Of a stretch of DNA of 64,000 nt, positions 33,395 to 46,349 are shown one piece after another. A program made the translations under genes and the position numbers. This DNA comes from Loxodes magnus (taxonomy: Eukaryota; Ciliophora; Karyorelictea; Loxodida; Loxodidae). The notes under the pieces were generated by a model that saw nothing but the letters and a program-made list of their open reading frames with translations, made no database searches and was not told the origin of the DNA. Each line of letters begins with the position of its first letter. Position 1 is the stretch's first letter. Location: assembly GCA_946699065.1 (NCBI GenBank), contig CAMPDV010001095.1:62001-126000 (forward strand). Direction: 5' to 3'.

Positions 33395-36300
33395 TCAGCT
33401 TTCATCTTCGCTGTGTTTATTTTCCAATTTTTTGTTTCCTTTAAAATGACTTTTTAAGAATTACTCTGTAGACTGCGTTACTATCTATTGGTTATTTTAC
33501 TAGCTCTATGCATTTTGCTAGTTTTACTAATCTGATTCTTCGTTATTTTCTTCAAATTCTATTGAAGAATTACTTTAGCCTCTTGGAGTGCTAGCTTAAC
33601 TCTAAATTATATCTTTCTTTTCAGTTTTCTCATTTCAAATTTGTTAGTTATTTGGTAATTCTGGTTCTTTAGGATTTTGAAGTTATTTTTAAATTAATAG
33701 TTCTTAATCTTTCTTTAACTGCTCGTTTTTCTAATATTTAATTAAATCATTAATATATGAGATTTATTTATTTACATAATGCTAATAATTCAATAGGATG
33801 AAACATTCCTATTCTTTATCTTACTCTACTTTCTAATCTTAATCATGATGAGTATTTAATCTTTCTTAATTTTTCCTATTTTAAATTTGATTAAATCATA
33901 TCTTATTATTTTGATATCATTGAAGTTTATTTTTCTAAAGGTAAGGACATTTTTAATTGTAATCTACTTAGATATCTAATTTATCTTCATCATATGATTT
34001 TCACCTATACAGATTTTAGCCTTAGCTTAGGTTTAATTTTTTATCTTTTTTGTCTAAATAATCTTTCAGCATTTTTGATATCCAGTCGTATAATAATGCA
34101 TTTCCAAGAGATAATCCTAACCCTATCATGAAATACACTTTTCCACTTGATTCTGTTTTATTGTAGAAGAATCAACCACTCGCTGCATAAATTATTAGAT
34201 AGAATTTTATTTTCTTCAGGTTGTTATAGTTAAGATGCTATGAAAGTGGCTCAGACTTTGCATATCGTCTTAACATGTTTATTTTATCTACTCAATAGAG
34301 AAAGATAAAACTCAGCATTGCCCACATAAAAACTAAAGGACAGAGAGGAGCATAGGCAAAACAAAAGATAAGCGATTTGTTTATATCAGAATACCTCTCT
34401 GAAATATCTAGTTGTCTACCCTTGAAAATTTAATTGGCTTAAGCTTAAGAAATAAATTTTTTTTAATCATTAATTTTACATTCAACACATTTTTTTTTTA
34501 TAACTTGAACAAAGTATAATGGATCGATAAATTTCATAAGAGGGTCTATAAATGCAAAGGTGACTTGAATGTAAAACAAATCAGCTATTAAATTTCCATC
34601 TTCTTATCAGTTTTTACTATTGTTGTTTATTAATAGTACCAGAAGAGCTGTTGCAGCACTTTAGCAAACGGTGAGCTTATTAGTAATTGAGATTAATAGC
34701 TTAGTCTTAGTCTCGTGAATTTCTAGATTAGTTAGTTTTCTAACTGAAACTTTGAGAACTTTATTGATAATTATAATGAAAATAGAAGCTACTAGAGATG
34801 TATAACGTTCAAATCCACCGTATTTATTTTAATGCTTTAAGCTATTTTCGATGTTCTGTTACTATTTCTGAATTCAAAATAAACCTATAAATCCGACTGC
34901 TAAGACAAAAAGTGAAATTGACCAAGTAATAGCATATCTTTCGAGCTTTTTTATTAATTTAGCTCCAAGGTTTTCCCAAATTAAATCTTCAGGTTCAGGA
35001 GCTCGTTTTATTTTGATCTTTCTTTAATTGAAAAGTTCTGGCTTTTACTTATTTATGCACTTTCTATTAAATCTGTCAATAAAGTCACCTCCAAATTTTT
35101 ACGTCAATTTTTTAGCATATTCTTCATTCTAAAAAATTACTAGCGCTTCCCCAATTTAACTAGTATCATCTTATTTCATATCTATTTAAATGAGTTTTTT
35201 TATGGAATTCATGTCTGACTTCATTTTAGCACTTAAATTTTCTAACTTATTCTTTTGACTCTTTTTATTAAGATATTTGAATTTAGCTTTTAAAGCTTTA
35301 TTTTTTTCGTAAGCACTAATTTGTTTAATAATATCCCTTCTATCGTAAAGAAAAAATATATCCTTTATTATTTTTTAATCTTTTACTATTTTTTAGCTTA
35401 GATTCTAAATTCCGTCAACCAGCCCATTTAGGAAGATTTCAAGTTTTTCTATATCTACTTTTTCATTTCTCTATCCTATATTTCTTATTCAAACCGTAAA
35501 ATCTGAAATTTCTGTTAATTCTTCGTCAATTTTCTTTGCTTTCTTATCTGTTTAATATTGCATTAGTGCTAGACTTATTATTATCGCTATTATGTTTACT
35601 AAGTGTAAGATGCCAAACCATTCCGGAATTGTTTCTTCATCTAGCCAGTATGAAGCTACTGAGCTCATTCTAGGAAACCCAATGTCATTTTCCTTATTAT
35701 TCTCACCTTTTTTCATACAGAGAACAAACATAGGAAAGGCTACTATGGTAGTAAGAATCATGAGATAAGCAATAATCTTAATATACTCGAAATAAAGCTA
35801 GACTCCTGTTCCTAAATCTTTGATTTTGATAATTTTTTCACAAATAGGATATCTTTCAAAATTTTCTTTGCTTTAGTTATTTTATTTTTATTCTTCATTT
35901 TGAGCATTTTGAGCATTTTGAGCATTTTGAGCATTTTGAGCATTTTGAGCATTTTGAGCATTTTGAGCATTTTGAGCATTTTGAGCATTTTGAGCATTTT
36001 GAGCATTTTGAGCATTTTGAGCATTTTGAGCATTTTGAGCATTTTGAGCATTTTGAGCATTTTGAGCATTTTGAGCATTTTGAGCATTTTGAGCATTTTG
36101 AGCATTTTGAGCATTTTGAGCATTTTGAGCATTTTGAGCATTTTGAGCATTTTGAGCATTTTGAGCATTTTGAGCATTTTGAGCATTTTGAGCATTTTGA
36201 GCATTTTGAGCATTTTGAGCATTTTGAGCATTTTGAGCATTTTGAGCATTTTGAGCATTTTGAGCATTTTGAGCATTTTGAGCATTTTGAGCATTTTGAG

Positions 36301-37348
36301 CATTTTGAGCATTTTGAGCATTTTGAGCATTTTGAGCATTTTGAGCATTTTGAGCATTTTGAGCATTTTGAGCATTTTGAGCATTTTGAGCATTTTGAGC
36401 ATTTTGAGCATTTTGAGCATTTTGAGCATTTTGAGCATTTTGAGCATTTTGAGCATTTTGAGCATTTTGAGCATTTTGAGCATTTTGAGCATTTTGAGCA
36501 TTTTGAGCATTTTGAGCATTTTGAGCATTTTGAGCATTTTGAGCATTTTGAGCATTTTGAGCATTTTGAGCATTTTGAGCATTTTGAGCATTTTGAGCAT
36601 TTTGAGCATTTTGAGCATTTTGAGCATTTTGAGCATTTTGAGCATTTTGAGCATTTTGAGCATTTTGAGCATTTTGAGCATTTTGAGCATTTTGAGCATT
36701 TTGAGCATTTTGAGCATTTTGAGCATTTTGAGCATTTTGAGCATTTTGAGCATTTTGAGCATTTTGAGCATTTTGAGCATTTTGAGCATTTTGAACATTT
36801 TGAACATTTTGAACATTTTGATTTTCTTATGTTACACTTCTTTTTATTTTCATTGTTTTCTATCAGTTTTAAGCTAATTTTAAATCCGCTTTTTCGAACT
36901 ATTTTCTTCTATTTTCTATATTTATGGTTTTTAGCATTTTAAAATCTTGAAATCAACCTTAAGTTTATAATTTTCTTCTTAAATCCCCATCAAAACCATT
37001 ATTCCTCTCCGTAGTTTTTTTTTCTTCTACATCTTGTTGATTTTTTAAACTCTAAAGTTCTTAGTTTTCAGTTGGCAAATATTAATCCTCACTAATATTT
37101 TCGTACTGCCCGTAATGCATTTTCAATCTATTTTATTAAGTTCCACTTTCATAAATATTATTTTAATTCTCCCTCTTCTATTCTTCAAGCCCATCCTAGT
37201 CATATGATAAATAGTACCTGTAAGCTTTTTCCCCTACCTTCTCAATTCTAACTGTATAATTCTATTTGCTTTTCTGTTTTTTTCTTATTTCTGTTAAGGT
37301 TGCAGACTTCCTTAACTCCTTAACCTGAGATTTAGTGTTTCCTTCCAT
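33395..37348 (-). CDS. OSCA/TMEM63-like channel with 102-unit NAQ repeat (array gene 1)
   Basis: 1317 residues, ATG 37348 to UGA 33395, in frame throughout. Order: hydrophilic N-terminus (MEGNTKSQVKEL), three NVQ then 99 NAQ tripeptides (about residues 178-483), membrane segments from residue 530, a cytosolic domain with EALVIFQNEEYAKKL and APEPEDLIWENL (typical of the OSCA/TMEM63 loop), a multi-pass pore-like region with YAPLCPLVF and LYWVDK, then a Gln/Asn-rich tail. UGA encodes Trp at residues 825, 914, 1019 and 1059; 1019 is in the conserved YWVDK. Such proteins form mechanosensitive cation channels or scramblases in the TMEM16 superfamily. Its tail differs from the other array genes. The repeat is longer than any normal family insert. 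Confidence 0.8.
35898..36815 (-). repeat. 9-bp coding minisatellite, 102 units
   Basis: TTTTGAGCA repeated 99 times plus three TTTTGAACA units at the right end, 918 bases without interruption. In the channel frame it encodes NAQ (and NVQ). Other frames give KML, or SIL on the plus strand, but these do not connect with the channel. Confidence 0.95.
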
Positions 37349-38321
37349 TTTTATTAATTTAAATTAAAAGAATTTCAAATCATTATAGCTAATAAAGCTA
37401 TACTCCCTCTTTATTAGTAATCACGTTAAAGAAGCTTTTAACAGTATAATCAGATATAGAAGTAACAAAGGCAGGTATATGAGTATATGCTATCTAGTAG
37501 CCTTTAGATGGCATGCATATAATACTGATAAGTAGCTTATTAAAGTGAGCATTTAGTAATATACATAATAAAAAGGCTTTTGATAAGTATAGACAAGCTA
37601 ATAGTCCTTTAATAATAAGATAGGCTTTCTATAACTATACCCTTTTATAGGATTGCGTATAGTTCTGATATTTTAAGTTATACTTTCTAATACTCTTCAG
37701 AAAGAAAAGCCAATAGATTTTATTATTTCAGGCTTTAAGAGTTGCTTTAGATAAATTTACTATTTAGACTTTAACTTACCTCTATTCATTTTCCTTATAC
37801 TCTTCAACACTCCAAAGTTCTGCTTCAATTAACTCTAAAATATAAGAAAATAGTTAAAATCTTAGCATGCTAATATGAAGTATGATTAATAGCTCTAATT
37901 ATAATACTTTTACTAAGAAGAAAGGATTAAGAAACAGTAATTAGAACTGATTTAATAAAGAAGAAGATAATCAGCTAATTTGTATAACTATAACCCTTTC
38001 CTTTTTTAATTATATTATTGTATCCATCTACAAGCTATAATAGTTCATTTTGTCTAACTTTTTATTAAATTTAGGTGTTGATAAATATACCCAATCCTTA
38101 GTAATTTTACCTTTAAGTCTAGCCTTTTAGTTATTTAGCTCCTTATACTTGCTTAGATTTTCTCTACTATTTTAGTTTATTTTTACTTCAAATCCACTAA
38201 CTCAAGATCATTTAGCTTGTAAGCCTTTTTCATTTAAGACCTCAATTTGATAATTTTTAATTCTTCCTCGCTTTATATTTATAGTACCCTTTGCTAGTTT
38301 TCTAGAGATTTAATCTATAAA
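37349..38321. other. region upstream of array channel gene (unit 1)
   Basis: Repeated in units 2 and 3. A minus-strand stretch near 37.98-38.3 kb reads well in parts (GTINIKRGRIKNYQIEV in one frame; MKKAYKLNDLELVDL from an ATG at 38233 in another) but no frame has both a start and a consistent end, so I do not call a gene. Confidence 0.3.
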
Positions 38322-38642
38322 ATGTGTGGAAAGATACAGTTAGATCGTATGTTTGATATAAAAATCAATAGAGAACTGAGAAAGTAAAAATAGCTTAGCT
38401 TCGCAGAATATAAAAAGCAGCTCTAGTTTGCTGAAAGAATAGTAATGTAGGCTTAAGCTATTAAAAGGACTCAATCCTTATGCAAAAGCTTGAATCAATA
38501 AGCTAGAAAAGTTAAAAGAAGGACTAAGAAAAGTTAGTTTAATGATGCAAGATTGAATAAATTAGTCTCTTCATTAAGTGTTGTTAAAGCTGAAACGCAA
38601 ATTCAGAATTAAAATACTACAGAAAGCATATTTAACCCTTGA
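38322..38642 (+). CDS. small basic hypothetical protein (unit 1)
   Basis: 106 residues, ATG to UGA, no internal UGA; begins MCGKIQLDRMFDIKINREL and is rich in Lys, Arg and Gln (ARKVKRRTKKS). It is present unchanged in length in units 2 and 3 (46029-46349, 53700-54020), but those copies are too recent to test selection. Function unknown. Confidence 0.35.
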
Positions 38643-39341
38643 GTTTTGTTTTAATAATATCCCTTACAATTAGAACTAATTAAACTTAAGGATTTGTTTT
38701 ATAATGGTAGAGAGAAAGTTTATTTAAGATATATACTATAAAGTAACGCTTTTAGAAGGAGTTGAAGGTACATATTTAAGCTGAATGATTATAAGTAAAA
38801 ACTCAAGTTATGGACTAAAGTTGGTAATAGATGGAGACATGTTGGAGTCTCATTTCAATCATAATTACTATAAAAGGTCTTTAGGGAAAAGTCAAATTAT
38901 ATCATATAAGGATAGAAGTTATCAAATATGAGAAAGACAATTAAAGGAAAATGAAACGCTAATGCATAGTCCTTTTAGTTGCCTAGCTGTAATAATCCAA
39001 ATCAATAATTCTATAGTAAGGTTAAATGAACTTAAACTATAAAGCCTGAACGAAGAGATATTTTATCAACTTTAAATCAAAGAATAGAAATTTAATTCAC
39101 TATAAAAGAAAACTCATATCAATAAACCCAATATGTCTAGATCTAAGTAGCTGAGATATATCTAGTCTAAGCTAAGTACTCTAAACTGCTTATCTAAAAT
39201 TAGAATACTTATTAAGTTTAATTCATAGAAATTCAAAATCGATAAATAACTAAGGACATAAGTATGACTGGATTATAATGATGTGTAACTTACCTAACAA
39301 GTGATTTAATACTTAAAGCACTGCTATACATTTTCTAATTA

Positions 39342-40358
39342 ATGTCAAACTCTTCTTTTGGGACGAGTTTACAAAATTTTAATTCATTTTTGTTAGGAAA
39401 TAAAAAGGAAAAATCCAACTAATTAAAATTTTTAGACTATATAGTCAGAAGAGTGTATCGATTTTTAAGAAAGCTAGAAGTAAGCAAAAAATTGGCTTTT
39501 TTTAAGTTATCTAAAATTCAACGGAAAAAGCACAAAATGAATCAAAGAAAAAATTATCATTTGAGATAAAAACAATGAATAGCAAAATCTAAACCTAGTT
39601 ATCCATATATACACTATAATTGACTATAACTTAAATGGATAAATTTCTATATCTAATCTATTAGCATTTATAAAATAAGGAAGCAATCTTATAGCTTTCG
39701 CAAGGATCTCAAGGATCGTCATTATACTGTTGGAAATCCCTTTTTTGTTTGTGAAGAATTTGAAAATTTTGAACATATTATGGATTGCAATTTTTATATA
39801 AATATAAGGAAACAACTTAAGCAAAAGATTGGTAATTTAGATTTAAGGCGTCTCATACTATATGATCAAATTTATATTAGCTAACTACCCAATCAGTAAA
39901 ATAGAATTTTAGGATTTATGAATAAAGTTTATTAGACAAAATGTCACTAGAAAGAAGACAAGAATTATTTAAAATGGAAAAAGCTGAATAAGAAGACTCT
40001 AAAAAGATCGCTTAAGAAAGAAAGAGTTTTGCGAAGAACACTACAAAATAAATGTCTCTTTTTGGAAGAAATCATTCTGATAATTAAATACGCCAATAAA
40101 CTGTTTTAGTTTACGTCTAATTTCTATATATTTTTGGCTTTGCAAGTATATTATAATTACTCAGATTTAAATTGCAAAAGAGAAAGTAGAACCTATTCAG
40201 AGCTATTCTTTTATTAAGATACTAGATACTTAATGTTTAGAGTTTCAAAAAAGAAGTGCTAGAGTACCTTATATCTTAATTAGAGTAATAACTTAAGAAA
40301 AACAAACCCCGCTTCACTAATAAAAGATACCTGTGTTTATAAATGGAAGTACAAATGA
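39342..40358 (+). CDS. hypothetical protein with Cys/His cluster (unit 1)
   Basis: 338 residues, ATG to UGA, with two internal UGA. A 60-codon block around 39.70-39.88 kb has no UAA, UAG or UGA and reads RKDLKDRHYTVGNPFF then VCEEFENFEHIMDC. The Cys..Glu..His..Cys spacing recalls the zinc knuckle after reverse transcriptases of non-LTR elements, but I see no catalytic motif, so this is only a resemblance. The rest is basic and Lys/Leu-rich. Copies at 47049-48065 and 54720-55736. Confidence 0.35.
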
Positions 40359-41357
40359 GATTTCTGTACCAATAAATAGAAAGAAGGGATAATAAGCTAA
40401 GTCACTATATCAAGTCTTAAATATTTATTGATTTATTACTTTATGAAGCATACAATTAAGGTAAGAAAGGAAAGATACTAAGTGAGAATGGTTCTTTAAC
40501 CTTTTTACTAAAACTTAACTTTTTATTATTTTCGTCAATTAATCCATAAATAGAAGATTTTGTCTTCAATTAAGCTTGACTTATCCATATGGATTTACTA
40601 TAAGTTAGCTGGCTTTTAATTATTATAATATGTTAAAAAGAAATCAGAAAAAGGTAAAATGGAAAAGAAATGAATAAGACAGATGGCAGATAAGAGTCTT
40701 GAAATCATATCGAAAAGAAAAACCATCCAAGCAGGTTAACTCTGCGTTTCTCTAAGAAATCTTTAATTTACTTTGCTCTTATAAAGAGTAAGGAATAATT
40801 CATTAAAATAATGCTGAAATTATAAGAAGAAATCAAATAATTGAAAACAGGATAAGAAAAGCTAAAGTAAGAACTATTAAAACAAGGAATAATATATAGA
40901 CTTTAGACTTTTTTCAAATAGAGGATTTAAAAACCTTTTGATTCATTTAATAACTTTAAATAAACTAGATTATTTCTAGCAAATGAACAAAGAAATAAAA
41001 CCAAACAGTACAGAAGATATTAGATTATTCCTTTTGAACCATCAAAAGTTTAAGCAACATTATTTATCCCTAGATTAAGGAACTATGATAAATGAAAATG
41101 TTCAAAAGGAAAACATTTATTAAACTTAGAACTTTTGACTTAAATTATTAAAGAGCTTCATAATCATAATGATCCAAAGATTTAGAAATATAATATTTTA
41201 TTAAGATAGGAAAATAAATATAATCCTATATTTTTAGGTTAGCATTAGAGTAGTTAAGATTGCTTTTGATTAGCTATTTTTTATTATCTTTAATAGATAT
41301 TATCTGATATTTTATTATATAAGGGAATTAAAAACTTTATTAATCGATAAAGTAAAT
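40359..41357. other. AT-rich stretch before channel gene 2 tail (unit 1)
   Basis: No supportable gene. The same stretch recurs in units 2 and 3. Confidence 0.4.
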
Positions 41358-44300
41358 TCAGAATGTTTCTTTCACTCTCCATTTTCTTTTTTCTTGAACT
41401 TCTACTTTCTACTCCTTTACTTTTTAAAACTAATGCTGAGCATGTTCAATAGAATAAGATTCTTACTTGATCTCTGATTGAAACTGTGGATATTACATAT
41501 CCTGATAATCAGCTTCTTCTTCTTCAACACAATAGTCTTCAAAACCGATCAAAGAGATACTTTTGCTTTATGGAATATTTTAATTATTCAATACTTTCTC
41601 CTGTTATACCGTGTTTTATTTTATTTAATTCAGCGATTTTATAACTTCCTATTTCACTCTTTATGATTATGGCTGATCCAACTCATCCAGATTTTAAAGA
41701 GTTTATTAAGTGCTTTTAATATTTTAAATATCATTGTACAAAGTATGTTTATTTTCAGTTTGCTGAAACTGCTAATCTTAGATATTAATATCAGCTTATT
41801 GTTACTTTTATTCAAATATTGCATTCAAAAAGGTATTTTATGAATTGACATAATTGAAGTAGTTATAAATTAAGAAACTTTGGTAATTCTTTTTCTATTC
41901 ATCTGAGTTTTCTTAAGTTAAAGAGCAAACTTAAGATGCTTCTTTATCCACTTTGTCAGTTTTATTTTAAGTTTAATTGTTGTATAAAATTTTCATTATA
42001 TGCTGTTAAAGATAAGGACATTTTAATCGTAAATCACTTTCGCTCTTTTAAAGAATTTTATCTTGAAAATGTTTTATTTTACTAAACTTGAACTCCTCTT
42101 TTACATAAACGTATACTCTCTTTCAGCATTTTTGATATCCAGTCGTATAATAATGCATTTCCAAGAGATAATCCTAACCCTATCATGAAATACACTTTTC
42201 CACTTGATTCTGTTTTATTGTAGAAGAATCAACCACTCGCTGCATAAATTATTAGATAGAATTTTATTTTCTTCAGGTTGTTATAGTTAAGATGCTATGA
42301 AAGTGGCTCAGACTTTGCATACCGTCTTAACATGTTTATTTTATCTACTCAATAGAGAAAGATAAAACTCAGCATTGCCCACATAAAAACTAAAGGACAG
42401 ATAGGAGCATAGGCAAAACAAAAGATAAGCGATTTGTTTATTTCTGAATATCTTGCTGCAATATCTAGTTGTCTACCCTTGAAAATTTAATTGGCTTAAG
42501 CTTAAGAAATGAATTTGTTTTAATCATTAATTTTACATTCAACACATTTTCTTTTAATAACTTGAACAAAGTATAATGGATCGATAAATTTCATAAGAGG
42601 GTCTATAAATGCAAAGGTGATTTGAATGTAAAACAAATCAGTTATTAAGTTTCCATCTTCTTATCAGTTTTTTACTATTGTTGTTTATTAATAGTACCAG
42701 AAGAGCTGTTGCAGCACTTTAGCAAACTGTGAGCTTATTAGTAATTGAGATTAATAGCTTAGTCTTAGTCTCGTGAATTTCTAGGTTAGTTAGTTTTCTA
42801 ACTGAAATTTTGAGAACTTAATTGATAATGATGATGAAAATAGAAGCTACTAGAGATGTATAATGTTCAAATCCACCGTATTTATTTTAATGCTTTAAGC
42901 TATTTTCGATGTTCTGTTACTATTTCTGAATTCAAAATAAACCTATAAATCCGACTGCTAAGACAAAAAGTGAAATTGACCAAGTAATAGCATATCTTTC
43001 GAGCTTTTTTATTAATTTAGCTCCAAGGTTTTCCCAAATTAAATCTTCAGGTTCAGGAGCTCGTTTTATTTTGATCTTTCTTTAATTGAAAAGTTCTGGC
43101 TTTTACTTATTTATGCACTTTCTATTAAATCTGTCAATAAAGTCACCTCCAAATTTTTACGTCAATTTTTTAGCATATTCTTCATTCTAAAAAATTACTA
43201 GCGCTTCCCCAATTTAACTAGTATCATCTTATTTCATATCTATTTAAATGAGTTTTTTTATGGAATTCATGTCTGACTTCATTTTAGCACTTAAATTTTC
43301 TAACTTATTCTTTTGACTCTTTTTATTAAGATATTTGAATTTAGCTTTTAAAGCTTTATTTTTTTCGTAAGCACTAATTTGTTTAATAATATCCCTTCTA
43401 TCGTAAAGAAAAAATATATCCTTTATTATTTTTTAATCTTTTACTATTTTTTAGCTTAGATTCTAAATTCCGTCAACCAGCCCATTTAGGAAGATTTCAA
43501 GTTTTTCTATATCTACTTTTTCATTTCTCTATCCTATATTTCTTATTCAAACCGTAAAATCTGAAATTTCTGTTAATTCTTCGTCAATTTTCTTTGCTTT
43601 CTTATCTGTTTAATATTGCATTAGTGCTAGACTTATTATTATCGCTATTATGTTTACTAAGTGTAAGATGCCAAACCATTCCGGAATTGTTTCTTCATCT
43701 AGCCAGTATGAAGCTACTGAGCTCATTCTAGGAAACCCAATGTCATTTTCCTTATTATTCTCACCTTTTTTCATACAGAGAACAAACATAGGAAAGGCTA
43801 CTATGGTAGTAAGAATCATGAGATAAGCAATAATCTTAATATACTCGAAATAAAGCTAGACTCCTGTTCCTAAATCTTTGATTTTGATAATTTTTTCACA
43901 AATAGGATATCTTTCAAAATTTTCTTTGCTTTAGTTATTTTATTTTTATTCTTCATTTTGAGCATTTTGAGCATTTTGAGCATTTTGAGCATTTTGAGCA
44001 TTTTGAGCATTTTGAGCATTTTGAGCATTTTGAGCATTTTGAGCATTTTGAGCATTTTGAGCATTTTGAGCATTTTGAGCATTTTGAGCATTTTGAGCAT
44101 TTTGAGCATTTTGAGCATTTTGAGCATTTTGAGCATTTTGAGCATTTTGAGCATTTTGAGCATTTTGAGCATTTTGAGCATTTTGAGCATTTTGAGCATT
44201 TTGAGCATTTTGAGCATTTTGAGCATTTTGAGCATTTTGAGCATTTTGAGCATTTTGAGCATTTTGAGCATTTTGAGCATTTTGAGCATTTTGAGCATTT

Positions 44301-45055
44301 TGAGCATTTTGAGCATTTTGAGCATTTTGAGCATTTTGAGCATTTTGAGCATTTTGAGCATTTTGAGCATTTTGAGCATTTTGAGCATTTTGAGCATTTT
44401 GAGCATTTTGAGCATTTTGAGCATTTTGAGCATTTTGAGCATTTTGAGCATTTTGAGCATTTTGAGCATTTTGAGCATTTTGAGCATTTTGAGCATTTTG
44501 AACATTTTGAACATTTTGAACATTTTGATTTTCTTATGTTACACTTCTTTTTATTTTCATTGTTTTCTATCAGTTTTAAGCTAATTTTAAATCCGCTTTT
44601 TCGAACTATTTTCTTCTATTTTCTATATTTATGGTTTTTAGCATTTTAAAATCTTGAAATCAACCTTAAGTTTATAATTTTCTTCTTAAATCCCCATCAA
44701 AACCATTATTCCTCTCCGTAGTTTTTTTTTCTTCTACATCTTGTTGATTTTTTAAACTCTAAAGTTCTTAGTTTTCAGTTGGCAAATATTAATCCTCACT
44801 AATATTTTCGTACTGCCCGTAATGCATTTTCAATCTATTTTATTAAGTTCCACTTTCATAAATATTATTTTAATTCTCCCTCTTCTATTCTTCAAGCCCA
44901 TCCTAGTCATATGATAAATAGTACCTGTAAGCTTTTTCCCCTACCTTCTCAATTCTAACTGTATAATTCTATTTGCTTTTCTGTTTTTTTCTTATTTCTG
45001 TTAAGGTTGCAGACTTCCTTAACTCCTTAACCTGAGATTTAGTGTTTCCTTCCAT
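41358..45055 (-). pseudogene. chimeric OSCA/TMEM63-like gene with frameshifts (array gene 2)
   Basis: Same N-terminus and body as array gene 1, but the part left of about 42.9 kb, including the tail, matches the gene ending at 56736. Compared with genes 1 and 3 it has an extra T in the run at 42668-42673, within the membrane region. It also has two single-base deletions in the tail (about 42019-42024 and 42045-42049) compared with 56736-59882. The span is not a multiple of three. Either it is a broken copy, or homopolymer errors remain in the assembly. Confidence 0.75.
43956..44522 (-). repeat. 9-bp coding minisatellite, 63 units
   Basis: 567 bases of the same TTTTGAGCA unit, ending in three TTTTGAACA; encodes NAQ in array gene 2. 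Confidence 0.95.
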
Positions 45056-46028
45056 TTTTATTAATTTAAATTAAAAGAATTTCAAATCATTATAGCTAAT
45101 AAAGCTATACTCCCTCTTTATTAGTAATCACGTTAAAGAAGCTTTTAACAGTATAATCAGATATAGAAGTAACAAAGGCAGGTATATGAGTATATGCTAT
45201 CTAGTAGCCTTTAGATGGCATGCATATAATACTGATAAGTAGCTTATTAAAGTGAGCATTTAGTAATATACATAATAAAAAGGCTTTTGATAAGTATAGA
45301 CAAGCTAATAGTCCTTTAATAATAAGATAGGCTTTCTATAACTATACCCTTTTATAGGATTGCGTATAGTTCTGATATTTTAAGTTATACTTTCTAATAC
45401 TCTTCAGAAAGAAAAGCCAATAGATTTTATTATTTCAGGCTTTAAGAGTTGCTTTAGATAAATTTACTATTTAGACTTTAACTTACCTCTATTCATTTTC
45501 CTTATACTCTTCAACACTCCAAAGTTCTGCTTCAATTAACTCTAAAATATAAGAAAATAGTTAAAATCTTAGCATGCTAATATGAAGTATGATTAATAGC
45601 TCTAATTATAATACTTTTACTAAGAAGAAAGGATTAAGAAACAGTAATTAGAACTGATTTAATAAAGAAGAAGATAATCAGCTAATTTGTATAACTATAA
45701 CCCTTTCCTTTTTTAATTATATTATTGTATCCATCTACAAGCTATAATAGTTCATTTTGTCTAACTTTTTATTAAATTTAGGTGTTGATAAATATACCCA
45801 ATCCTTAGTAATTTTACCTTTAAGTCTAGCCTTTTAGTTATTTAGCTCCTTATACTTGCTTAGATTTTCTCTACTATTTTAGTTTATTTTTACTTCAAAT
45901 CCACTAACTCAAGATCATTTAGCTTGTAAGCCTTTTTCATTTAAGACCTCAATTTGATAATTTTTAATTCTTCCTCGCTTTATATTTATAGTACCCTTTG
46001 CTAGTTTTCTAGAGATTTAATCTATAAA

Positions 46029-46349
46029 ATGTGTGGAAAGATACAGTTAGATCGTATGTTTGATATAAAAATCAATAGAGAACTGAGAAAGTAAAAATAG
46101 CTTAGCTTCGCAGAATATAAAAAGCAGCTCTAGTTTGCTGAAAGAATAGTAATGTAGGCTTAAGCTATTAAAAGGACTCAATCCTTATGCAAAAGCTTGA
46201 ATCAATAAGCTAGAAAAGTTAAAAGAAGGACTAAGAAAAGTTAGTTTAATGATGCAAGATTGAATAAATTAGTCTCTTCATTAAGTGTTGTTAAAGCTGA
46301 AACGCAAATTCAGAATTAAAATACTACAGAAAGCATATTTAACCCTTGA
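46029..46349 (+). CDS. small basic hypothetical protein (unit 2)
   Basis: Second copy of 38322-38642, offset 7707, same length. Confidence 0.35.

Noticed and set aside
35552-35761. 69-residue membrane protein starting MILTTIVAFP (also at 43610, 51317, 58992)
   Set aside because: Ends at a UAA that is Gln in this code; it is the first two membrane segments of the channel.
35812-36816. Long Lys-Met-Leu repeat protein (minus) and Ser-Ile-Leu repeat protein (plus, 35900-36877), with equivalents in the other two units
   Set aside because: Wrong frames of the 9-bp minisatellite. Only the Asn-Ala-Gln frame runs uninterrupted from a start codon into the channel membrane domains, with a total length divisible by three.
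39624-39824. 66-residue minus-strand frame starting MLKLFPYIYI (also 47331, 55002)
   Set aside because: Shadow of the stop-free plus-strand block with the Cys/His cluster.
41478-41666. Hydrophobic 62-residue frame starting MKLWILHIL (also 49185, 56856)
   Set aside because: Antisense of the Gln-rich C-terminal tail, which is in frame with the intact channel gene 4 and has a homologous tail in gene 1.
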